From Streptococcus sp. zg-86 (lineage in GTDB: Bacteria > Bacillota > Bacilli > Lactobacillales > Streptococcaceae), in contig NZ_CP072115.1 in the NCBI RefSeq assembly GCF_017639855.1, forward strand, positions 1,116,001 to 1,180,000: DNA of 64,000 bases. The letters are read 5' to 3'. Both the position numbers and the translations under genes were made by a program. Positions 7,106 to 15,991 of this stretch are shown here, one piece after another. Numbering within the stretch: the first letter of the stretch is position 1; every line of letters starts with the position of its first letter. The notes under the pieces were generated by a model. It did no database searches and was not told the origin of the DNA. It saw nothing but the letters and a program-made list of their open reading frames with translations.

Positions 7106-8872
7106 TTATTTCATCGTGCCAACTTGTTTACCAGCAATGCGTCCGTAAGTGATAATATCAGTAATAGCATTACCACCGAGACGGTTTTTACCTTGGATTA
7201 CACCTGTCAATTCACCTGCTGCGTAAAGGCTAGGAATTGCTTTACCACTTTCATCTAGGACTTCTGTCTTTTCGTTGATGACAAGTCCACCCATTGTGTG
7301 GTGTACAGATGGTGCGGCTTTTTCAATGTAGTATGGACCTTTTTCAAGAGATACCAAGCCTGCACGATGATGGAAATCCTTATCTTCTCCAGCTTTTGCA
7401 TAGGCATTGACTTTAGTAAGAGTTTCTTTCAAGGTATCAACATCAATATCAAAGAATTTTGCTGCTTCTTCAATCGTGTCAGCCTTAACCAATAATTTTT
7501 CACGAATCAACTCATCGTATTCTGCCTTGTGGGCTTCTTTGGTCTTAGAAATCGCATCGATATCGTCATTCCAAATTTGGTAGCAATAACCACCTGTTTG
7601 CGCAAGGATTGCTTTAGAAATCACGTCACGGCGTTCTAATTCTTCTACAAAGCGTTTTCCTTCTTGGTTAACCAAAATTGCGCCATCAAAGCGTGTATCA
7701 GCTAGCAAGGAAATCATACCTGTTTTTGGATTAGCAATTGGATAGGTTTGAATGCTTTCCATATTGGTAAGGGCAGCACCTACTTCTTGTGCCATGATAA
7801 TTCCGTCTCCTGTTGTACCAACAGAATCCGTAGAATGGTAGCGTTCGTCGTATTCTTTGTTGTATTTCTTACGCATTTCAACATTTGAACCAAAACCACC
7901 AGTTGTTAAAATAACCGCATCATTAGCATGGAAGGTCAATTCGCGTTTCTCTCTGTCTGTTGCAGTAAGACCAACGATTTTTCCGCTGCCATCTTTCATC
8001 AACTTCTCAGCTTTAACATTCAAGAAAACTGGAATTTTTAGCTCGTCTGCTTTCATTTTCAATTTAGTAATCAATTCGGCACCTGTATGACCAACTGGAA
8101 TCAAGGCACGCTTGTAGCTATGTCCACCAAATTGGAACAATTGGTCTGCTAAAAATTCAACTTTGATCTCATCGCGAAGCCATTCAGCTGATTCCAAGGC
8201 TTTTTCAGCCATCAATCGAACCATCTTCGGATCACCAACGTTATCTCCACCTTTCATAGTATCTTGGTAATACACATCAACGGAGTCGCCTTCAATACCT
8301 AATTTCTTTTGTACCCAGTTACCTGGCGCATTCATTTCACCACCAGAAAGGAGGGTATTCCCCCCAATTGCAGGAAGTTTTTCAAGAATCGCAACAGATT
8401 TACCAGCCTGAGCTGCTTCAATTGCTGCACTAAATCCTGCTCCTCCAGATCCGACAACTACGACGTCAAAGGTTTGTTCTGTTGGCAGTTTTTCTTTTTC
8501 CTTAGCTTGTTTTGATTTTTTAGCTGCTACGAGTGTGATACCTGATTTTTCAACAGCATCTTTAACTGCATTTATATAGCCTTCACTCGTTGCAGAAGCG
8601 CCAGATACTGCTTCAACATCTGCTGAGTTTTGAGCAATAATCATCTCTTGCAACTCTTCATAAACAGGCTCAGAGAGAACCTTATTTTCATCCTGCTCTA
8701 GTACATCAATCTTTGTAATAGCTCCATCGGCAATCGTGACAGCCACTTTAATTTCACCGTGCTTACCATTACCAACACCTTCAAAGGTTCCACCTTTTTT
8801 CGCAGTGGAACAACCAAATAGTAGCAATACTGCGACAAAGCTAAGCAGTATGACCTTCAAACTTCTTTTCAT
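7106..8872 (-). CDS. FMN-binding domain and FAD-dependent fumarate-reductase-like lipoprotein
   Basis: 588-aa exported flavoprotein. ATG at 8872 (upstream GTG/TTG-type extension rejected) has a good AAGGAGATAAG site and begins a lipoprotein signal peptide with Cys21 (LLFGC). Residues ~35-110 form an FMN-binding domain with the ApbE flavinylation motif SGASAT (residues 90-95). A FAD Rossmann segment (VVVVGSGGAGFSAA) starts near residue 134, and the C-terminus has the fumarate-reductase-type HHTMGG and KNRLGGNA motifs carrying catalytic His/Arg. Related to FrdA, UrdA and extracellular flavin-linked reductases; fumarate is the likeliest acceptor but other enoates are possible. It probably takes electrons from membrane quinol or Ndh2 at the cell surface. 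Confidence 0.88.
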   Translation of the reverse strand: MKRSLKVILLSFVAVLLLFGCSTAKKGGTFEGVGNGKHGEIKVAVTIADGAITKIDVLEQDENKVLSEPVYEELQEMIIAQNSADVEAVSGASATSEGYINAVKDAVEKSGITLVAAKKSKQAKEKEKLPTEQTFDVVVVGSGGAGFSAAIEAAQAGKSVAILEKLPAIGGNTLLSGGEMNAPGNWVQKKLGIEGDSVDVYYQDTMKGGDNVGDPKMVRLMAEKALESAEWLRDEIKVEFLADQLFQFGGHSYKRALIPVGHTGAELITKLKMKADELKIPVFLNVKAEKLMKDGSGKIVGLTATDREKRELTFHANDAVILTTGGFGSNVEMRKKYNKEYDERYHSTDSVGTTGDGIIMAQEVGAALTNMESIQTYPIANPKTGMISLLADTRFDGAILVNQEGKRFVEELERRDVISKAILAQTGGYCYQIWNDDIDAISKTKEAHKAEYDELIREKLLVKADTIEEAAKFFDIDVDTLKETLTKVNAYAKAGEDKDFHHRAGLVSLEKGPYYIEKAAPSVHHTMGGLVINEKTEVLDESGKAIPSLYAAGELTGVIQGKNRLGGNAITDIITYGRIAGKQVGTMK

Positions 8873-8925
8873 CTTATCTCCTTTTCCTTCTATTGACTTT
8901 GCAATAGGCATGAAATAATATGTGC

Positions 8926-8953
8926 ATTATATCACATTCCTATTCTAGCACAA
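8926..8953 (-). promoter_or_regulatory. Promoter of flavoprotein gene
   Basis: Minus strand -35 TTGTGC (8948-8953), 16-nt spacer, extended -10 TGaTATAAT (box 8926-8931), about 55 bp before the ATG at 8872. Confidence 0.65.
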
Positions 8954-9009
8954 AAAAGAAATAATGCAATCGTTACCACGATTATGAGTAAAGTCTGAAA
9001 ATTATCATT

Positions 9010-9425
9010 TTTCAATAAAAAGTTGCTGAGACAAACCATGGTGAGCGCGATGCGCTCAACCACAAAAGAATATAATCTGGAAGACTACGTATAAAAAGTC
9101 CCTAATCTCATTATTTTTGTAGCTTTACCACTTTAGCGCATATCAATAGTCAGGGGAGTGACGATTGATACCTGAACTTGGAAATCAAAAAGCGAGGATT
9201 GTCTGTTTTGTAAAACGTTGATAAATCAACATTCTATTAGAAGAGGCTAGCGAACAGTTCTTCGCTAGCCCTATTTCCAACCTTTCACAATTCTCAATTA
9301 TGACAGCTAAGCAGCATGCGAGTCCAGTAGACTGTTAATACTGGAGCCTAGAAATGAGAAAGCGAAATTGACAAAATCGATTTCGACAAAATCACGATTG
9401 TGTCCCACTCCCTATCATATCACTA
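9010..9425. repeat. Diverged dispersed-repeat region in a gene-free stretch (R1)
   Basis: The 590-bp gap 8873-9464 has no convincing gene. It holds several hairpins: GAGCGC-GAT-GCGCTC (9043-9057), a perfect 10-bp stem GGCTAGCGAA/TTCGCTAGCC (9245-9270), and CCAGTA/TACTGG near 9332-9353. The tail (about 9380-9418) matches the end of the dispersed repeat at 11.7 kb and 52.5 kb (shared ATCGATTT, AAATCAC, GTCCCAnTCCCT). The hairpin followed by TATTTCCAACC resembles the element upstream of mtlA at 61.6 kb. Confidence 0.6.
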
Positions 9426-9464
9426 GCCATATGTCTTGTTTAGTTGCATATCTTGAACAAAGCA

Positions 9465-10859
9465 TTATTTACGGTATTCTTTAGGAATCTTAACTTCAAA
9501 AACAGTGCCTTTGGGCTGATGATCTTGAACGGTAATTGTTCCATGTAAGGTATCAATGATTTGCTTCGCAAGAGAGAGACCGAGGCCGAATCCACCTTTT
9601 TGACGCGTTCTCGCTTTATCAACCCGGTAGAAACGATCAAAGATTTTTGTTTTATTTTCTGGACTAATGCCCAATCCATTATCGGCTACTTTAATAGAAA
9701 GAAAACGATCTTTTATCTGAATATCAATCCAGATATGTCCATCATCTTCTGAATACTTTATCGCATTATCAACTAAAATCGTCAGTAACTGCTTGAGCAG
9801 AGTCTTATCTGTACGAATCACTTCCTTAACGGTATGATTGACTTCCAAAATCTTTCCATTTTCTTCCGCCATGATGATATAATTTGCCAATATTTCATCA
9901 AAGAAGGCTGGCTGAACAGCAATAATTTCTGGTTTCAAACCATCATCTCTTCGTGCTAGGTTTAATAGATTCGTTGTTAAAAGGCGCATATTGCGCACCT
10001 CCGCAAGACTAGAAGCAATATTTTCACTGCTATCCATAATTGTTGCTTCAGGATGTCTAAAAAGACTTTCCAAACGGTTTTGTAGGACAGTAAGCGGTGT
10101 TCGCAATTCATGACTCGCATTCTCCACAAACTCTTTCTGCTTTTGAAAACTAGCAAGAATAGGGCGCATACTGACATTGGACAGGTAAATACTTGCGACA
10201 ATCGAAATCAACCAAAAGCCAATCATGACGATCATAACCGTCGCTTCATACGATGCAATAGAGAAGCGAATCTGACTGGTATTAAAGAGAACGGTAGCAT
10301 ATTTGATATCTAGACCCACATAAGCTGAAGCAGCTTCTTCTGGTACTTCAATACTCATACAACGATAGTATTCTTTTTCTCCAAAAGGTGTTGTTACTTC
10401 ACATTCTGTAATGGTATTCAGTGACTTAGCAGATAAGATAAGACTAGATAAACCAGAAAAGTAGTCTACTTGATTGAGACGATTTCCACGGCTATCATAG
10501 AGAATAACATGGTAATTCGTATTCAGGCGAATTTTAGAACTGGAATAAAAGGAAACAGACTTCTCTTTCTCATCCTCTTTCTGTGAATTCCCTGAATTAT
10601 TTTTAGTAGCCTTTGTATTTTTTTCCCAGATGATTTCTGCTTCTGGAGACAAGCCGCGCGCCCGTGCAAATTCCATCATCATTTCCGGATTATTCACAAT
10701 TTCTCTAAAATTCTCATCCGAAGTCTGATACATGGTTGAACGCATCAACTGGAAAATAATGATTGTCATCAGGCTGAAAATCAGCGTAAAGACAGCAAAA
10801 TAACGGATAAAATAAGAAAAATTATCCGTACGATAGAGTTTGCGAAATTTAATCAGCAT
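9465..10859 (-). CDS. ciaH: Sensor histidine kinase CiaH
   Basis: 464-aa membrane sensor kinase, recognised as CiaH by its close resemblance to the pneumococcal protein across the N-terminus, the FVENASHELRTPL box and the RARTRQKGGFGLGLSLAKQ block. Transmembrane segments lie at ~21-40 and ~205-227, enclosing an extracellular sensor loop of ~165 aa. HisKA phospho-acceptor His250; HATPase N, G1 and G2 boxes intact. The ORF overlaps ciaR by 11 bp, so expression is coupled. In streptococci CiaRH controls competence, cell-wall stress and beta-lactam tolerance, HtrA and csRNAs (family knowledge). The loop has a hydrophilic insert (residues ~80-105) that varies between species. Confidence 0.95.
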   Translation of the reverse strand: MLIKFRKLYRTDNFSYFIRYFAVFTLIFSLMTIIIFQLMRSTMYQTSDENFREIVNNPEMMMEFARARGLSPEAEIIWEKNTKATKNNSGNSQKEDEKEKSVSFYSSSKIRLNTNYHVILYDSRGNRLNQVDYFSGLSSLILSAKSLNTITECEVTTPFGEKEYYRCMSIEVPEEAASAYVGLDIKYATVLFNTSQIRFSIASYEATVMIVMIGFWLISIVASIYLSNVSMRPILASFQKQKEFVENASHELRTPLTVLQNRLESLFRHPEATIMDSSENIASSLAEVRNMRLLTTNLLNLARRDDGLKPEIIAVQPAFFDEILANYIIMAEENGKILEVNHTVKEVIRTDKTLLKQLLTILVDNAIKYSEDDGHIWIDIQIKDRFLSIKVADNGLGISPENKTKIFDRFYRVDKARTRQKGGFGLGLSLAKQIIDTLHGTITVQDHQPKGTVFEVKIPKEYRK

Positions 10860-11523
10860 TTTTCAAGATATAACCGACACTCCGTAGGGTATGCAATTGC
10901 TCCCCAAAGGCCGTCCCTTTCAATTTTTTTCTAATTTTAGAGACATATACTTCCACAACTGAAATAGTGGTATCACTATCAAAACCCCAAATTCGGTCAA
11001 AAATTTGTGTCTTTGGTAAAATGACATTTTGATTCTGCAAGAAATAGAGTAGTAAATCAAACTCTTTTCCTAAGAGTTCGACTTCTTTCCCATTTATGGT
11101 AGCTGTATTGGTTGAAAGGTCCACAGACAGTTCTCCAAAGGTGAGGGTATTTTGACTGAACTTTCCAGAGCGTTTCAAAAGGGCCTGAATCCGCATCTTC
11201 AACTCTTCCAAATAAAAGGGTTTGGTTAGATAGTCATCTGCTCCAAGCTCAAAACCATGCCCCTTATCGTCTATACTTTCCTTAGCGGTTGTAATCAGAA
11301 CAGGCGTTGTAATCCCCTTAGCCCTTAGTTCTTTCAGAACTTGAAAGCCGTCTTTTTCCGGCAACATCAAATCGAGCAAGATGAGGTCATATACTCCTGA
11401 TTCTGCCTCATATAACCCCTCATCTCCGTCAAATACCTGCATCACATCTGCAAAATCATCTAAAAAATCAAAGACTGAATTGGATAAACTGATATCATCT
11501 TCTACTAATAAAATCTTAATCAT
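10849..11523 (-). CDS. ciaR: Response regulator CiaR
   Basis: 224-aa OmpR-family regulator. The receiver domain has Asp51 as phosphorylation site (LILLDLMLPEKDGF) and the acid pocket EDD at residues 8-10. The C-terminal winged helix carries LLGKEFDLL and SVVEVYVSKIRKKL. The sequence is nearly that of pneumococcal CiaR. Start ATG at 11523 follows a GGAGAGATGG site and a TATAAT box. A CiaR-type direct repeat upstream suggests autoregulation. Usual streptococcal neighbours (phoU upstream) are kept; no pepN gene lies between phoU and ciaR here. Confidence 0.97.
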   Translation of the reverse strand: MIKILLVEDDISLSNSVFDFLDDFADVMQVFDGDEGLYEAESGVYDLILLDLMLPEKDGFQVLKELRAKGITTPVLITTAKESIDDKGHGFELGADDYLTKPFYLEELKMRIQALLKRSGKFSQNTLTFGELSVDLSTNTATINGKEVELLGKEFDLLLYFLQNQNVILPKTQIFDRIWGFDSDTTISVVEVYVSKIRKKLKGTAFGEQLHTLRSVGYILKNAD

Positions 11524-11581
11524 TCCATCTCTCCTATTTCTCCATTATACCATGAGATTTCCTATAGTTTACTCCACTAAA

Positions 11582-11598
11582 CTTAAAAGAAGCTAAAA
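11582..11598 (-). promoter_or_regulatory. CiaR-binding site upstream of ciaRH
   Basis: Minus strand TTTTAG-N5-TTTAAG, one mismatch from the CiaR direct repeat TTTAAG-N5-TTTAAG, 59-75 bp upstream of the ciaR ATG. Consistent with the known autoregulation of ciaRH. The same A/T-rich bases also serve as the T-run of the phoU terminator. Confidence 0.7.
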
Positions 11599-11620
11599 AA
11601 TCTGGACAGAGTCCAGATTT
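11594..11620 (-). terminator. Terminator after phoU/repeat, overlapping the CiaR box
   Basis: Perfect TCTGGAC (11601-11607) / GTCCAGA (11611-11617) stem with 3-nt loop. On the minus strand it is followed by TTTTTT, separating the pst-phoU transcript from ciaRH. Confidence 0.85.
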
Positions 11621-11621
11621 C

Positions 11622-11830
11622 AGCTTGAAGAAAAAGTCTTTTTATTGCCACCATCCTCATGTGCTTTCGGACATCAGCGACTTCCTTCGGAGTAAAATAA
11701 TCTAGTGGATTATTTTAGCCCGAGCCCAGAAACAAAGGAACGAGGATAATCGATTTCAACGAAATCACGACTTCTGTCCCCGCTTTTAGCACGGCGAAGG
11801 TGGCGGTATTGTGCTCGCTACGCTCGCAAA
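11622..11830 (-). repeat. Dispersed hairpin repeat, copy R2
   Basis: Gene-free spacer between phoU and ciaR. Bases 11676-11756 match the reverse complement of 52564-52644 at 78 of 81 positions, and weaker likeness continues on both sides (AAGAAAAAGT at one end, a CTCGCTnnGCTCGC hairpin at the other). The core has an AATAATC/GATTATT hairpin. Copies in inverted orientation, with no ORF, suggest a small non-coding mobile or hairpin repeat comparable to RUP or BOX elements. Confidence 0.85.
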
Positions 11831-11929
11831 TTTTCTAACCTTAAAACTACAGAAAATGAAATATCATTGTAATATTTTTCTGAATTGTGAGGTTTGTCTA
11901 CATTCTGATTTGGACAGTCATCCAGTTTT

Positions 11930-12586
11930 TTACAATTCTGTAATATTGCCTGTGCGGAGGTAAACGACCCATTCACAGATATTTTTGGCATAGTCACCGA
12001 TACGTTCAAGGTAGGAAATAACTTGGAAGTAGTCCCGACCAGCAATCAAGGCATCCGGATTTTTTTTGATTTCCTCTGTTGCCAAATCCTGGATACTTGT
12101 ATAGTATTGGTTGATGATTTCATCATGGGCTGCGAGTTCATATGCTTGCTCTGTTTCCCCACCATTGAGATATAATTCCAAGGCAGACTCAACTAAGCGA
12201 CGGACTTCCCGTCCCATTTTCTTGATTTCAGCTTCCACAACCTGAATACGGACTTCCCCTTTCATCCGAATAGCTGCTTCTGCAATAGATACCGCATGGT
12301 CACCCATCCGCTCCAAGTCATTAGTAGCCTTCAAAACAGTGATGACCGTGCGCAAGTCAGTTGATACCGGTTGTTGTAAAGCGATAATTTCAAGTGACTT
12401 TTTCTCTAGCTTAATTTCAAAAGCATTGATTTTAGCATCTGATTCAATCACTTCTTTTGCCAATTCACGATCATGCGAGATAAAGGCTTGTACAGTATTA
12501 TTGATTTGCCCAAGAACTTCATTTCCCATAGCATAGAATTGATTGTGCAATTTATCTAGTTCTTCTTCAAATTGTGTTCTTAACAT
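11930..12586 (-). CDS. phoU: Phosphate uptake regulatory protein PhoU
   Basis: 218-aa PhoU with its two repeated three-helix PhoU domains; metal-binding E/D-x-x-x-D motifs are visible in both (NDLERMGDHAVSIAE and SYLERIGDYAKNICEW). It is a peripheral regulator that acts between PstB and a PhoR-type kinase to limit phosphate uptake. Last gene of the pst operon, 18 bp after pstB2. The neighbouring kinase is CiaH rather than a PhoR, so any signalling partner lies outside this window. Confidence 0.96.
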   Translation of the reverse strand: MLRTQFEEELDKLHNQFYAMGNEVLGQINNTVQAFISHDRELAKEVIESDAKINAFEIKLEKKSLEIIALQQPVSTDLRTVITVLKATNDLERMGDHAVSIAEAAIRMKGEVRIQVVEAEIKKMGREVRRLVESALELYLNGGETEQAYELAAHDEIINQYYTSIQDLATEEIKKNPDALIAGRDYFQVISYLERIGDYAKNICEWVVYLRTGNITEL

Positions 12587-12604
12587 AGTTGGTGTTCCTT
12601 TTTA

Positions 12605-13363
12605 TTATCCAAATTTTCCTGTGATGTAATCTTCCGTTTCCTTATTGCGAGGGTTCAAGAAGACTTCCTTGGTCTTATTGTACTCAATCAAATCGCCATC
12701 GAGGAAAAAGCCTGTTCTGTCTGAAATACGTGAAGCTTGCTGCATCGAACGTGTCACCAAGACCATGGTATACTTGTCTTTCAGGCCATATAAGGTATCT
12801 TCAATTTTTCCTGCTGAAATAGGGTCAAGTGCGGAAGTTGGTTCATCTAGCAAGATGATTTTAGGACTCGTTGCAAGAACCCGCGCTACACAGACTCGTT
12901 GCTGCTGTCCACCTGATAAACCAATTGCAGAATCATGTAAACGATCCTTTACTTCATCCCAAATCGAGGCGCTCGTTAGGGATTTTTCAACTGCTTCATC
13001 TAAAACCTGTTTGTCTTTCACACCATTAATCCGCAGACCATACACCACATTTTCATAAATGGTCATTGGGAAGGGATTGGGCTGTTGGAAGACCATTCCA
13101 ATCTCTTTTCGCAAATCAACCGTATCCGTGCGAGGACTATAAATATTTCGACCATTGTAATCAATCGCTCCTGTCAAGGTCACCTCCGGATTCAAATCTC
13201 CCATGCGGTTAATTGAACGCAAGAGGGTTGATTTTCCAGAACCAGAGGGCCCAATGAGGGCTGTGATTTCATTTGGATAGAAGTCAATGGAAACGTTGTT
13301 TAAGGCCTTTTTCTTATTGTAATAAACAGACAAGTCTTTGACTTGTAAAATCGGTGCTGTCAT
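12605..13363 (-). CDS. pstB2: Phosphate ABC transporter ATP-binding protein PstB (second copy)
   Basis: 252-aa ATPase of the Pst phosphate importer. ATG at 13363 is used (TTG one codon earlier rejected) with AAGGA six bases before. Walker A GPSGSGKST, signature LSGGQQQR and Walker B IILLDEPTSALDP are intact. The switch (H-loop) histidine is replaced: the motif reads VTRSMQQAS where the upstream paralogue has VTHNMQQAA. With two pstB genes in tandem, the transporter may use a PstB1-PstB2 heterodimer with unequal ATP sites; this is inference. Confidence 0.95.
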   Translation of the reverse strand: MTAPILQVKDLSVYYNKKKALNNVSIDFYPNEITALIGPSGSGKSTLLRSINRMGDLNPEVTLTGAIDYNGRNIYSPRTDTVDLRKEIGMVFQQPNPFPMTIYENVVYGLRINGVKDKQVLDEAVEKSLTSASIWDEVKDRLHDSAIGLSGGQQQRVCVARVLATSPKIILLDEPTSALDPISAGKIEDTLYGLKDKYTMVLVTRSMQQASRISDRTGFFLDGDLIEYNKTKEVFLNPRNKETEDYITGKFG

Positions 13364-13375
13364 CAAAGTTCCTTT

Positions 13376-14179
13376 CTATCCAAAGTGTCCTGACACGTAG
13401 TCATTTGTTGATTGTAATTTAGCATTTTGGAAGATATTGGCTGTCTTATCATACTCAATCAAATCTCCCAAATAAAAGAAGGCTGTGTAATCACTTGCGC
13501 GAGCTGCTTGTTGCATGTTGTGGGTCACAATGATAATCGTATAGTTCTTTTTCAATTCGAACATGGTTTCTTCCAACTGCATAGTGGCAATCGGATCAAG
13601 TGCTGAGGCAGGCTCATCCATGAGGAGAATTTCTGGTTTCACTGCGATAGCACGAGCAATACACAAGCGTTGTTGCTGTCCTCCTGATAGGGTCAAGGCT
13701 GACTTATGTAAATCATCTTTAACTTGATCCCATAGAGCTGCTTGTTTGAGAGAAGTTTCGACAATCTCATCCAAGACTTTTTTATCTTTGACACCCGCAC
13801 GTTCATGAGCAAAGGTGATATTGCGGTAAATTGATTTAGCAAAGGGATTGGGACGCTGGAAAACCATTCCAATGTGCTTGCGCATTTCGTAGACATTGAT
13901 TTCAGGGCGGTTCACATCCACACCTTCATAGAGAATTTCTCCTGTAACCTTAGCAATATCAATGGTATCATTCATACGGTTCAAACTACGAAGATAGGTT
14001 GATTTCCCAGAGCCAGACGGGCCGATGAGGGCTGTAATTTTATGTTTTTCAAACTGCATATCAACACCCTTAATCGATTCCTTACTACCATAATAGACAT
14101 GTAAATCCTTGGTTTCTAAGGCAATCTTCTCCTGAGGAAAGGTGATGATATGCTTTTCATTCCAATTGTATTCTGCCAT
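13376..14179 (-). CDS. pstB1: Phosphate ABC transporter ATP-binding protein PstB (first copy)
   Basis: 267-aa PstB with all canonical motifs: Walker A GPSGSGKST near residue 50, LSGGQQQR, LLMDEPASALDP and H-loop IVTHNMQQ. It has a longer N-terminus than the second copy (MAEYNWNEKHIITF). It lies 12 bp before pstB2 and 15 bp after pstA. Cytoplasmic, energising PstC-PstA. Confidence 0.96.
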   Translation of the reverse strand: MAEYNWNEKHIITFPQEKIALETKDLHVYYGSKESIKGVDMQFEKHKITALIGPSGSGKSTYLRSLNRMNDTIDIAKVTGEILYEGVDVNRPEINVYEMRKHIGMVFQRPNPFAKSIYRNITFAHERAGVKDKKVLDEIVETSLKQAALWDQVKDDLHKSALTLSGGQQQRLCIARAIAVKPEILLMDEPASALDPIATMQLEETMFELKKNYTIIIVTHNMQQAARASDYTAFFYLGDLIEYDKTANIFQNAKLQSTNDYVSGHFG

Positions 14180-14194
14180 TTTTTCTCCTCTACT

Positions 14195-15082
14195 CTAGGC
14201 TGCAGATGTTAATTTTGCATGCAATTTTTTACCGATATAACGTGCAGATACATTGAAAATCAAAATGAAAATCAAGAGAATAGCTGCACTACCAGCTGAA
14301 ACCTGCGTTGCATCTGGAATCGTTCCTTCACTATTAACCTTCCAGATGTGAACTGCCAGCGTTTCTGACTGACGGAAAATCGAAATCGGACTGGTAACAC
14401 TCAAAGGATTCCAGTTTGACCAATCAAGGGCTGGCGCTGATTGACCTGCGGTATAGATAAGAGCCGCAGCTTCCCCAAAAATAAGACCAGAAGCAAGGAC
14501 AATTCCGGTTACAATTCCTGGAAGTGCTTCAGGGATGACAACGTGAAATACTGTTTCCCAACGTGAAATACCAAGAGCTAGACCAGCTTCGCGCTGCGTA
14601 TGGTGAACATGGCGCAAACTATCTTCGACATTGCGCGTCATTTGTGGCAGATTAAAGACTGTCAAAGCTAAGGCACCTGATAGGATAGAAAAGCCGTATT
14701 GAAATTGGACAACAAAAATCAAATAACCAAAGAGACCAACAACCACAGAGGGAAGAGAAGACAAAATTTCAATACAGGTACGGATAAAATTGGTCAAGCG
14801 ACCCTTTTTCGCATATTCTGCCAGATAAATTCCTGCACCCATTGAAAGTGGAACAGAAATCAAGAGCGTAATCACTAATAGGAAGAAGGAATTATAGAGC
14901 TGAATGCCAATTCCTCCACCTGCTTGATAGGAAGAAGATTTCCCAGTTAGGAAAGACCAACTCACATGAGGAAGACCTCGTAGCAAGATATACAAAATGA
15001 GGGAAGCTAAAATGGCAACGATAATAATCGCTATCGAGTACAAAATCCCTGTCGCTAATTTATCAACTTTTTTAGCGTGCAT
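14195..15082 (-). CDS. pstA: Phosphate ABC transporter permease PstA
   Basis: 295-aa integral membrane permease with about six transmembrane helices and the binding-protein-dependent transport EAA-type loop (REAGLALGISRWETVFHVVIPEALPGI). Pairs with PstC. ATG at 15082 overlaps the pstC end by 11 bp. Confidence 0.96.
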   Translation of the reverse strand: MHAKKVDKLATGILYSIAIIIVAILASLILYILLRGLPHVSWSFLTGKSSSYQAGGGIGIQLYNSFFLLVITLLISVPLSMGAGIYLAEYAKKGRLTNFIRTCIEILSSLPSVVVGLFGYLIFVVQFQYGFSILSGALALTVFNLPQMTRNVEDSLRHVHHTQREAGLALGISRWETVFHVVIPEALPGIVTGIVLASGLIFGEAAALIYTAGQSAPALDWSNWNPLSVTSPISIFRQSETLAVHIWKVNSEGTIPDATQVSAGSAAILLIFILIFNVSARYIGKKLHAKLTSAA

Positions 15083-15989
15083 AGTTTCTCTTCCTCTCTC
15101 TTGTAATAAATTTCATAATCAAGTTAAAGACCAAACTCATCAATAATAGAACGAGAGCCAATGACCAGAGAACATTATTTTGGACAGTACCCATAACCGT
15201 ATTTCCAATTCCCATGGTCAAGACAGATGTCAGGGTTGCAGCTGGTGTTGTTAGAGAAGTTGGTACAACTGCTGAATTTCCTACAACCATTTGAATCGCA
15301 AGAGCTTCACCAAAGGCACGAGCCATACCAAAGACAACCGCAGTAAAAATACCAGACTTGGCTGCATGCAAGGTCACACGCCAAATTGTTTGCCAACGAG
15401 TAGCTCCCATGGCAAGACTTGCTTCACGATAATGACGTGGCACAGCTTTTAAGCTATCAACTGTCATAAAGGTCACAGTTGGCAAAATCATGACAAAGAG
15501 GACAAAAACCCCTGACAAAATACCAAAACCTGTCCCACCGAAAATCGAGCGGACAAAAGGTACCACGACCTGAAGGCCAATAAATCCATAGACAACGGAT
15601 GGAATCCCAACCAAGAGTTCAATAACCGGTTGCAAAATCTTGGCACCATATTTCGGCGATACCTCCGTCATGAATACAGCTGCTCCAATAGCAAAAGGTG
15701 TTGCAATAAGGGCAGATAAAATCGTAACAACAAATGATCCAGCAATCATTGGAAAAGCACCGAAGGACTTAATGGCTGGTTTCCAAACGGTTCCAAATAG
15801 AAATTCAAAGATGTTGACACCATTCACAAAGAAGGTCGACAAACCTCTTTGGGCAACAAAGAGTAAAATCATCGCTACGATGAATACAATCAAGGCTAGG
15901 CAAAAAAAGGTAATGCTCTTTCCAAATTTCTCTAAGCGAGAATTTTTAGAAGGGGACAGCAATTCTTTGGCAAGTTTTTCATTTTTCAT
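15072..15989 (-). CDS. pstC: Phosphate ABC transporter permease PstC
   Basis: 305-aa permease with about six transmembrane segments and the EAA loop REASLAMGATRWQTIWRVTLHAAKSGI. The gene follows pstS with a 2-bp gap. Forms the membrane channel with PstA. Confidence 0.96.
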   Translation of the reverse strand: MKNEKLAKELLSPSKNSRLEKFGKSITFFCLALIVFIVAMILLFVAQRGLSTFFVNGVNIFEFLFGTVWKPAIKSFGAFPMIAGSFVVTILSALIATPFAIGAAVFMTEVSPKYGAKILQPVIELLVGIPSVVYGFIGLQVVVPFVRSIFGGTGFGILSGVFVLFVMILPTVTFMTVDSLKAVPRHYREASLAMGATRWQTIWRVTLHAAKSGIFTAVVFGMARAFGEALAIQMVVGNSAVVPTSLTTPAATLTSVLTMGIGNTVMGTVQNNVLWSLALVLLLMSLVFNLIMKFITRERKRNYAR

Positions 15990-15991
15990 GC

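Noticed and set aside
8873..9464. Possible gene remnant in the gap after the flavoprotein
   Set aside because: No frame of useful length; the region is explained by hairpins and repeat-like sequence.
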